Shown piece after piece: positions 1-4,659 of a DNA stretch of 5,877 nt (within the stretch, counting starts at the first letter, position 1; the number at the start of each line of letters is the position of its first letter). The stretch is from NCBI GenBank assembly GCA_027487195.1, contig JAIYEB010000100.1, positions 1-5,877 of the forward strand, written 5' to 3'. A model generated the notes under the pieces. It was not told the origin of the DNA and ran no database searches. It was given only the letters and a program-made list of their open reading frames with translations. The position numbers and the translations under genes are program-made. This DNA is from Hyphomicrobiales bacterium (GTDB taxonomy: Bacteria > Pseudomonadota > Alphaproteobacteria > Rhizobiales > UBA4765).

Positions 1-332
1 GCATCCACAACAGCCCGCAACCGGTGCAGGTGTTTGAGGCCGGACTCACCGTTGATCCATTTGGAATGGCCGGTCACCGTCGCAATGCGCCCATCCAACG
101 ACTGGCCGAGTTGGCCAACGATCAGGATCCCATCTGCGGTTGGGCTGAGGAGCGGCGCAAAGACCGGGCCATAGGCACCTTCGAAGCGGTGATTTGAAGC
201 ATCGAGCGCCGACAGGACATGCTGCCACGGCTGGTCAACCGGCTTTGGTTCGTGACGCAGCGGCACGTCTCGGCGCAGCGGAGCTTCATCTGTCCAGGGC
301 GCGCGCTCTGCGCTCGAGGGTGCATCATCCAT
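1..332 (-). CDS. RibD C-terminal-domain (pyrimidine reductase/DHFR-like) protein, partial
   Basis: Reading leftward from an ATG at 332-330, an open frame of 110 codons runs off the left edge without a stop, so only the N-terminal part is present. After a charged, proline-containing stretch (residues 1-35), residues about 69-110 read ILIVGQLGQSLDGRIATVTG and continue with an SKWINGESGLKHLHRLRAVVDA pattern. This is the start of the RibD_C / dihydrofolate-reductase-like fold: first beta strand, S-L-D-G-R-I-A substrate/NADPH loop, then the I-N-G...HLHRLRA helix. Family members reduce the ribosylamino-pyrimidine intermediate of riboflavin synthesis, or are paralogues of unknown substrate. No deaminase domain precedes it, so it is not a full bifunctional RibD. 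The frame stays open upstream to a stop at about 387-389 but has no other ATG there; the Shine-Dalgarno sequence is weak. It is divergent from the cytochrome b561 gene. The family call is firm; the exact substrate is unknown. Confidence 0.85.
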   Translation of the reverse strand, partial: MDDAPSSAERAPWTDEAPLRRDVPLRHEPKPVDQPWQHVLSALDASNHRFEGAYGPVFAPLLSPTADGILIVGQLGQSLDGRIATVTGHSKWINGESGLKHLHRLRAVVD

Positions 333-335
333 GGC

Positions 336-380
336 GGGCAGGGGGCTTGAATGGGAGGAGGGGGGAAGGGGAAATCCGGG
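336..380 (+). other. G-rich tract with G-quadruplex pattern
   Basis: Six runs of three or more G lie on the plus strand at 336-338, 341-345, 353-355, 360-365, 368-371 and 378-380. The loops between them are 2, 7, 4, 2 and 6 nt, which meets the usual G3+N1-7 quadruplex rule with two spare runs. It begins 4 nt upstream of the leftward reductase start codon and lies before the rightward cytochrome gene, so it occupies the divergent promoter/leader region. A transcript of the leftward gene would be C-rich here; the rightward gene's DNA or a longer leader would carry the G-rich strand. Folding and function are inference. Confidence 0.5.
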
Positions 381-408
381 TTGTCGTCATGCCGAAAACA
401 CACATACT
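381..408 (+). promoter_or_regulatory. Possible sigma-70-type promoter for cytochrome b561 gene
   Basis: TTGTCG at 381-386 and CATACT at 403-408 are separated by 16 nt and each resembles the -35 and -10 consensus only in part (4 of 6 matches). A start near 415 would give a leader of about 33 nt before the ATG at 448. The same two hexamers also occur before ribH (CATACT 1054-1059, TTGTCG 1061-1066) but not in promoter order, which weakens the call. Confidence 0.2.
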
Positions 409-447
409 ACGAACCAGGTTTCCAACATCGGAAGACCGGAGCACAAG

Positions 448-987
448 ATGCAGTCTCTTACGCGCCCCGCCTATACCAGCACGCAGCGTCTTTTGCACTG
501 GATCACGGCACTCTTTGTATTCGCGACCATTCCATTGGCCATCGCGATGACCAATGTCGGCGAAGGCCCGATGATGGACCGGCTGTACAACCTGCATTGG
601 TCGTTCGGATTTCTGATCCTGTTCACCGTGCTCTTCCGGCTGTGGGTGCGTGCCAAGAACCCGCCCGCACCGTTGCCGGACACGATCCCCGCATTCCAAG
701 CGAAGATCGCCCATTGGACGCACGTCCTGCTGTATGTGCTTTTGGTCGCCATGCCGATTGGCGGATGGATAGGCAAGTCCGCCTACGGCGGCGCAATCTA
801 CATTTTCTGGATCATCCCGATGCCGGCGATCTGGGCCCACAATCCAGGCTTTGGCGAGCGTATCCTTGGCATGCATACAGCCGCGGGAATCTTCATGACG
901 CTGTTGCTTATCGCCCATATCGGAGCGGCGATGATGCATCACTTCGTCAAGAAGGACGGCATCATGCTGCGCATGATCAGGGACTAG
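448..987 (+). CDS. Cytochrome b561 (four-helix, CybB-like)
   Basis: A 179-residue integral membrane di-heme b-type cytochrome, expected to pass electrons between quinol and a partner at the cytoplasmic membrane. The hydrophobic segments lie near residues 17-36, 49-67, 90-108 and 139-163. The likely heme ligands are His17 (RLLHW), His50 (NLHWSFGF), His143 (GMHTAAG) and His157 (LIAHIGAAMMHHF), matching the family pattern of one His in each of helices 1 and 2 and two in helix 4. Its length is normal for bacterial CybB-type proteins. I chose the ATG at 448 because GGAG at 438-441 sits 6 nt upstream and the family N-terminus (T-R-L/Y-x-x-x-Q-R-L-L-H-W) begins there; a longer frame from 331 would add 39 non-family residues through the G-rich tract. 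It stands alone, divergent from the RibD-like gene, with no YceI partner beside it. The physiological donor and acceptor are unknown. Confidence 0.9.
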   Translation: MQSLTRPAYTSTQRLLHWITALFVFATIPLAIAMTNVGEGPMMDRLYNLHWSFGFLILFTVLFRLWVRAKNPPAPLPDTIPAFQAKIAHWTHVLLYVLLVAMPIGGWIGKSAYGGAIYIFWIIPMPAIWAHNPGFGERILGMHTAAGIFMTLLLIAHIGAAMMHHFVKKDGIMLRMIRD

Positions 988-1017
988 CGGAGCCAACTTC
1001 GTATCCCTTTGATGGCG

Positions 1018-1037
1018 CAGGAGCAGGTCTCCTGTTT
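1018..1037 (+). terminator. Weak hairpin after cytochrome b561
   Basis: CAGGAG at 1018-1023 and CTCCTG at 1029-1034 are exact inverted repeats with a 5-nt loop, followed by only TTT. It lies 30 nt after the cytochrome b561 stop and before ribH. The stem is short and the U-tract poor, so intrinsic termination here is only possible. Confidence 0.2.
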
Positions 1038-1084
1038 CACTGACTTTTCGGATCATACTTTTGTCGCGCTCAAGCTGAAGCTGA

Positions 1085-1105
1085 CATGAACAGGCGCTGT
1101 TCATG
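1085..1105. promoter_or_regulatory. Perfect 9-bp inverted repeat upstream of ribH
   Basis: CATGAACAG (1085-1093) and CTGTTCATG (1097-1105) are exact reverse complements around a 3-nt GCG centre. The repeat ends 57 nt before the ribH ATG in non-coding DNA. It could be an operator for a dimeric regulator or an RNA hairpin in the ribH leader. A short direct repeat (AAGCTG twice, about 1072-1083) lies just to its left. No T-run follows on either strand, so it is not a typical terminator. I do not recognise a named regulator for this sequence. Confidence 0.4.
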
Positions 1106-1152
1106 CCCTTCGCGCTGGACAGGCTGCACGCCACATGGTTGATCGCAGCGCC

Positions 1153-1157
1153 GGAGG
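1153..1157 (+). promoter_or_regulatory. Ribosome binding site fixing the ribH start
   Basis: GGAGG with a 5-nt spacer to the ATG at 1163. It favours 1163 over an in-frame ATG at 1103, whose upstream sequence is weak and which would add 20 residues not typical of lumazine synthases. Confidence 0.75.
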
Positions 1158-1162
1158 CCGAC

Positions 1163-1798
1163 ATGAAGTCCCAGAAATCCACATCCGTCCCGACCGTCAT
1201 TGCGGGTCGAAAACCGTCTGTGCTGATCGTCGAAGCACGCTTTTATGACGACATTGCCGACGAGCTCCTGATGGGCGCAAAGACAGTGCTTGGACTGTCG
1301 GGCGTCCAGATGACGGTCATTACCGTCCCGGGTGCGCTTGAAATACCGGCGGTTATCGGCATGGCCATCCGCGCAGCCTACGAGACCGACGAGCCTGTCG
1401 TGTATGATGGCTATGTTGCGCTTGGCTGCGTTATTCGCGGCGAAACCGGGCACTATGATGTTGTCGCCGGCGAGAGCAATCGCGCCTTGATGGACATGGC
1501 CGCGCGCGATGGTCTTGCGATTGGCAACGGCATTCTGACGGTCGAAAACCGCGAACAGGCCCTGGCCCGCGCGCGCACCAGCGAAATGAACAAGGGTGGC
1601 GGTGCGGCTCAGGCTTGCCTTGAAATGATTGCAATCCAGCGCCGTTTCGGCATCGATGCCTTGCCCATGGGCCCTCAGGACATGATTGAGCCCGGCTTTC
1701 TCGAGGAAATGCTGGCCCAGACAGCGCCGCCGCCCCGCAAGGGCTCGTCGCTTCCCGGCTTCACAGCGTCCGAGCGCAAACCAAAGGCGCGCCGTTGA
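1163..1798 (+). CDS. ribH: 6,7-dimethyl-8-ribityllumazine synthase (RibH)
   Basis: Condenses 5-amino-6-ribitylamino-uracil with 3,4-dihydroxy-2-butanone 4-phosphate to form lumazine, the penultimate step of riboflavin synthesis. The 211-residue product shows the family blocks in order: VLIVEARFYDDIAD (20-33) with the aromatic F-Y that stacks on the pyrimidine; VPGALEIP (55-62); ALGCVIRGETGHYDVV (86-101) with His97 at the position of the catalytic His; IGNGILTVENREQAL (120-134); and KGGGAAQACL (144-153). Most family members are about 150-160 residues. This one has about 16 extra at the N-terminus and about 45 beyond the conserved core, ending in a Pro- and Arg/Lys-rich tail (187-211: four Arg, three Lys, one Glu). 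It heads ribH-nusB-thiL, its stop sharing one base with the nusB ATG. No ribBA or ribE lies next to it. The function is secure; the role of the tail is unknown. Confidence 0.96.
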   Translation: MKSQKSTSVPTVIAGRKPSVLIVEARFYDDIADELLMGAKTVLGLSGVQMTVITVPGALEIPAVIGMAIRAAYETDEPVVYDGYVALGCVIRGETGHYDVVAGESNRALMDMAARDGLAIGNGILTVENREQALARARTSEMNKGGGAAQACLEMIAIQRRFGIDALPMGPQDMIEPGFLEEMLAQTAPPPRKGSSLPGFTASERKPKARR

Positions 1799-2292
1799 TG
1801 GCTGAGACACATGAAGCATCCGTGAAACCGGTCAACAAGCGGGGCGCTGCGCGCCTTGCGGCCGTGCAGGCGCTGTATCAGATGGATATGGCCGGCTCGG
1901 ACGTCTTGAAGACCATCGCGGAATTCGAAACCCACCGTCTTGGCCAGGAAGTTGATGGCCAGGCCTACCTTCCTGCCGACGCGACATTCTTCCGCGCGCT
2001 GGTCTCAGGCGTTGTCGAGTTTCAACTCGTGCTTGATCCAGCCATCGATGGTGCCTTGCTCGACGGCTGGCCGCTGGCGCGAATCGATACAACCATGCGC
2101 CAGACGTTGCGCGCAGGCCTGTTCGAGCTCCAGCACCGCTCCGACATTCCAGGCCGCGTCATCATTGCAGAGTATGTCGATGTCGCGCGCGCCTTCTTCA
2201 GCGATGGCGACGAGCCCAAGGTTGTGAACGCGATTCTTGATCGCCTCGGCCGCGCTGTCCGGCCCACCGAGTTTGGCGAACGCGGCGCATAA
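1798..2292 (+). CDS. nusB: Transcription antitermination factor NusB
   Basis: A 164-residue all-helical RNA-binding protein. With NusE (ribosomal protein S10) it binds boxA RNA and supports processive transcription of rRNA operons. The N-terminal RGAARLAAVQALYQMD helix (15-30) and the C-terminal PKVVNAILDRLGR helix are the family's most recognisable parts; a VIIAEYVDVARAF segment lies between. Its length is usual for alphaproteobacterial NusB. I chose the ATG at 1798; it overlaps the ribH stop by one base (TGATG), and AAAGG at 1783-1787 lies 10 nt upstream. A TTG one codon earlier is a less likely start. The ribH-nusB pairing is common across bacteria and indicates co-transcription and probably translational coupling. 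Confidence 0.96.
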   Translation: MAETHEASVKPVNKRGAARLAAVQALYQMDMAGSDVLKTIAEFETHRLGQEVDGQAYLPADATFFRALVSGVVEFQLVLDPAIDGALLDGWPLARIDTTMRQTLRAGLFELQHRSDIPGRVIIAEYVDVARAFFSDGDEPKVVNAILDRLGRAVRPTEFGERGA

Positions 2293-2293
2293 C

Positions 2294-3298
2294 ATGTCGC
2301 GCCCGGGCGAGATGGAGTTGATTGCCCGCTATCTCGCCCCGCTTGCGACTGATCCCGGCGCATGGGGACTGAAGGACGACGCCGCGACCTTCAGGCCCGG
2401 TCCCGGCGAAACACTGGTTTTGACCCACGACACGCTGGTCGCAGGCCGCCATTTCTTTGCCGATGATCCGGCACATGATGTCGCCTTCAAGTCCATTGCG
2501 GTCAGTCTCTCGGACCTTGCCGCAAAGACCGCGCGACCCGCGGGCTATCTGTTGTCCCTTGCGCTCCCGAAGGACTGGACCGAGGCGTGGCTCGCGCTGT
2601 TTTGCGCTGGCTTGCAGGACGTGCAGACAGCTTATGGGCTGACGCTTTTTGGTGGCGATACGGTCGCAACCGACGGGCCACTCGTGATTGGCGTCACGGC
2701 TTTTGGCACAATACCTGAAGGCGCGACGGCTCCAAGGCGCACCGGCGCGCGGCCCGGCGATCTTGTCTGTGTGACCGGCACCATCGGCGCTGCAGCCCTT
2801 GGGCTTCATGTCCGCAGCAAGACGCTGGCGCCCGTGCGCGACGTCGAGCGCCTGAGCCTGGCGCAGCAACGCATCGCCGAAGCGCGCTATCTCAGACCTG
2901 CCCCGCCTGTAGGTGCACTTGATGATGTACGCCATCTGGTCACAGCCTCCATGGATGTTTCGGACGGCTTGATGGGCGATCTGTCAAAGCTCTGCCTGGC
3001 CTCGGGATGCGGGGCCGAGATTGCACTTGAAGCCGTGCCGTTTGATCCGGCCTTGAAACCGGCCATCCACGAAAGCCGCGACCTGCTCCGCATCGCGGTG
3101 AGTGGCGGCGATGACTACGAGACGCTGTTCACGATTCTACCTGGCGATCTCGAAGAGGTGTCGAACGCGCTGGCCCGGCACGGTTATCGCCTGTCTTGCC
3201 TGGGTGTCATCCGCAGGCCTGTCGGGATCGAGGCCACATTTGGCGGCGCACCCTTTGCCTTTGGCCCGGCGTACGATCATTTCCAGCCGCAGGGCTGA
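2294..3298 (+). CDS. thiL: Thiamine-monophosphate kinase (ThiL)
   Basis: Phosphorylates thiamine monophosphate with ATP to give thiamine diphosphate, the active cofactor. The 334-residue length and motifs fit the PurM/ThiL ATP-binding superfamily: LKDDAA (26-31) and THDTLVAGRHF (44-54) for Mg-nucleotide binding, SLSDLAAKTARP (71-82), FGGDT (119-123), ASMDVSDGLMGDLSKL (218-233) and SGGDDYETLF (270-279). All the acidic metal-binding residues expected of the family are present (Asp28, Asp29, Asp46, Asp74, Asp122, Asp221, Asp224). Residues 78-79 are Lys-Thr where many homologues have Met/Lys-Gly, a small deviation. The ATG at 2294 is one base after the nusB TAA and gives the usual N-terminus (x-x-G-E-x-E-L-I-A-R-Y). 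There is no strong Shine-Dalgarno sequence, so translation probably depends on nusB. A start at 2237 inside nusB is unlikely. It ends the operon, facing idi across 42 nt. Confidence 0.95.
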   Translation: MSRPGEMELIARYLAPLATDPGAWGLKDDAATFRPGPGETLVLTHDTLVAGRHFFADDPAHDVAFKSIAVSLSDLAAKTARPAGYLLSLALPKDWTEAWLALFCAGLQDVQTAYGLTLFGGDTVATDGPLVIGVTAFGTIPEGATAPRRTGARPGDLVCVTGTIGAAALGLHVRSKTLAPVRDVERLSLAQQRIAEARYLRPAPPVGALDDVRHLVTASMDVSDGLMGDLSKLCLASGCGAEIALEAVPFDPALKPAIHESRDLLRIAVSGGDDYETLFTILPGDLEEVSNALARHGYRLSCLGVIRRPVGIEATFGGAPFAFGPAYDHFQPQG

Positions 3299-3340
3299 GC
3301 GATCGGCGCCTGTCTGAGGATAATGGCGGGAGGCCGGAAC

Positions 3341-3889
3341 TCAAATTCGCAGGTCTGGAAAGCGGTCGAGATAGATCCGGAACCAGGGCGTAAAACTCTC
3401 CGGATTGGCCTTGATTTCGGCCCTGAGCTCGTCTGCGCTGACCCAGCGCGTGGCCGCCACTTCTTCCGGATCCGGCAACAGCGCAAGCGTGTCAGGATCC
3501 GCTTCGCCGGTAAACATGTGGACGCGCTCATGCTCGATAAGGTCGCTGCCAACATCGGCGCGATACTCGACGATGCGGCGCGGCGTCAGAGGAACCGCAA
3601 AGCCAAGCTCCTCCATCATGCGCCGCGCGGCGGCATGATCTGGTGCCTCATCAAAGTGCGGATGCGTGCAGCAGGTGTTCGCCCATTGCCCGCCGCAATG
3701 ATATTTTCCGAAAGCGCGCTGCTGGATCAGCAATCGGTCGCCCGAGAAGATGAAAACGGAGATCGCGAGGTGCAGGATGCCGCGCCGGTGGGCTTCCATT
3801 TTCTCAATTGGCACAAGGCGACCATCCGCGAGGATCGCGGGGATGTAGATTGCGCGCGGCAGGTTCGCTCGGACAGCAACAGGGCTCAC
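3341..3889 (-). CDS. idi: Isopentenyl-diphosphate delta-isomerase, type I (Idi)
   Basis: Interconverts isopentenyl and dimethylallyl diphosphate, balancing precursors for carotenoids, the (bacterio)chlorophyll tail and quinones. The 182-residue Nudix-fold product has the type I signature: EAHRRGILHLA (32-42) with metal ligands His34 and His40, WANTCCTHP (69-77) with catalytic Cys74 and His76, a Nudix-helix remnant AARRMMEELGF (87-97), and YRADVG...LIEHE (109-121) with Glu119 and Glu121. PDPEEV and FTPWFRIYL close the domain. The start is a GTG at 3889, overlapping the crtA stop by 4 nt (GTGA). A GGAGG 6 nt upstream and an N-terminus of typical length support it. It is the last gene of hemA-crtA-idi. 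An idi gene (ORF176) is known in the Rhodobacter capsulatus photosynthesis gene cluster, so the carotenoid context is natural. Confidence 0.96.
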   Translation of the reverse strand: MSPVAVRANLPRAIYIPAILADGRLVPIEKMEAHRRGILHLAISVFIFSGDRLLIQQRAFGKYHCGGQWANTCCTHPHFDEAPDHAAARRMMEELGFAVPLTPRRIVEYRADVGSDLIEHERVHMFTGEADPDTLALLPDPEEVAATRWVSADELRAEIKANPESFTPWFRIYLDRFPDLRI

Positions 3890-4644
3890 AATCGTCCTCC
3901 AACAGCGAGATGGCTGGGGCCAGAACGCGGATCAATCACGGGTGCGGCGTCGGCAAGCGGCTTTCGCCCGCCAACAGTGCCTTCTTCAGCCAGAACGCGG
4001 AAACGGGCATAAAGCTCTTCGCTGAACCATTCGTTGCGGCGCACATCTTTGACGGCGCGCCTGTGCGCTCCATCGCCATAGGCAAAGGCCGTCATCGCCC
4101 CGCCTTCCCGCCAGATTGAAAATGTCACCTGCTGAAACCAGGGCACTTCGCCAAGGCCGAGCTGAAACAGCAATTGCTCCTGCCCTCGGATCAGTGCGCT
4201 GACATCGGGCGAGTGCCGCCAGAACGAAATGACATGGCGCGGTTTGACGGTGGCGCGGGTCAGGACCGCAATCGCTCCGCCGGAGCCGTTGTCGTCAACC
4301 GACTTTGGAAACGGGTTCATCCCATCCCACGCCCCACGCGAAGACACGGGCGCGAGATAGACCGCATAATGCTCGCTCGCCATGCGCCGCCAGCGCTTGA
4401 ACACCGGCAGCGTCGCCAACGCGTGCTGCGCGGTTGCCTGATCAGGCCACACCGTCAAAATGGCATAGCGGCCAAAGTTTGGGATCGGCGTGAAACCCTC
4501 GCCCGTCCCTGTACCCAACAGTTTCCAGAACAGGACGTCGCGGCTTTTCGAGAGTGCCAGACGCGCAAAGCCCATCTGCGCGAACGCGGCAAGCCGCGCC
4601 ACAACGCCGTCGAACTGGCAAACAAACAGGGCCGCGACGGCCAT
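3886..4644 (-). CDS. crtA: Spheroidene monooxygenase-like carotenoid 2-ketolase (CrtA)
   Basis: Expected to introduce a keto group at C-2 of acyclic methoxycarotenoids in an oxygen-dependent way (spheroidene to spheroidenone). The 252-residue product is close to the roughly 240 residues of Rhodobacter CrtA. Recognisable blocks are FDGVVARLAAFAQMGFARLAL (11-31), FWKLLGTGTGEGFTPIPN (39-56), the RGAWDGMNPF segment (103-112), LTRATVKPRHVISFWRHSPDVSA (128-150), LGEVPWFQQVTFSIW (164-178), and AHRRAVKDVR...WFSEELYARFRVL (193-218). His194 lies at a position that is also His in the Rhodobacter sequence as I remember it. The ATG at 4644 has AGGAG at 4658-4654, 9 nt upstream, placed just after the hemA stop. 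It lies between hemA (15-nt gap) and idi (4-nt overlap), so it is probably co-transcribed with both. CrtA homologues in non-phototrophs act on other acyclic carotenoids, so the exact substrate is less certain than the family. Confidence 0.9.
   Translation of the reverse strand: MAVAALFVCQFDGVVARLAAFAQMGFARLALSKSRDVLFWKLLGTGTGEGFTPIPNFGRYAILTVWPDQATAQHALATLPVFKRWRRMASEHYAVYLAPVSSRGAWDGMNPFPKSVDDNGSGGAIAVLTRATVKPRHVISFWRHSPDVSALIRGQEQLLFQLGLGEVPWFQQVTFSIWREGGAMTAFAYGDGAHRRAVKDVRRNEWFSEELYARFRVLAEEGTVGGRKPLADAAPVIDPRSGPSHLAVGGRL
3896..3900 (-). promoter_or_regulatory. Ribosome binding site for the GTG start of idi
   Basis: On the minus strand GGAGG lies inside the 3' end of crtA, 6 nt before the GTG at 3889-3887. 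It shows that idi can recruit its own ribosomes despite the 4-nt overlap, and it decides the non-ATG start. Confidence 0.75.
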
Positions 4645-4659
4645 CGGGTCTTGCTCCTG

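Noticed and set aside
1088..1102. LexA-like box (GAAC-N7-GTTC) inside the inverted repeat
   Set aside because: The alphaproteobacterial SOS box is a direct repeat GTTC-N7-GTTC, whereas this is inverted; the spacing also differs from the Gram-positive GAAC-N4-GTTC form, and ribH is not an SOS gene.
1103..1162. Upstream in-frame ATG for ribH
   Set aside because: Weak ribosome binding site, overlaps the inverted repeat, and adds residues not typical of the family; the ATG at 1163 has GGAGG at ideal spacing.
325..1200. 291-codon minus-strand open frame across the cytochrome b561 gene
   Set aside because: It is antisense to a clear four-helix cytochrome and its translation is rich in Arg/His/Gln without any family motif; a high-GC shadow.
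1070..1819. 249-codon minus-strand frame opposite ribH
   Set aside because: Fully antisense to a well-conserved ribH; no recognisable domain.
2237..2293. Upstream start for thiL inside nusB
   Set aside because: Would add 19 non-family residues read from nusB in another frame; the ATG at 2294 gives the usual ThiL N-terminus.
2198..2935. 245-codon minus-strand frame opposite the nusB end and thiL
   Set aside because: Antisense to conserved thiL motifs, with low-complexity basic composition.
3284..3297. 5-bp hairpin (CAGCC/GGCTG) at the thiL stop as a terminator
   Set aside because: It overlaps coding sequence and its stop codon, is short, and has no T-run after it.
3323..4012. 229-codon plus-strand frame opposite idi
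   Set aside because: Antisense to the complete Idi signature; no motif of its own.
4645..4659. Possible PpsR/CrtJ site or promoter between hemA and crtA
   Set aside because: Only 15 nt, fully occupied by the crtA ribosome binding site; no TGT-N12-ACA pattern.
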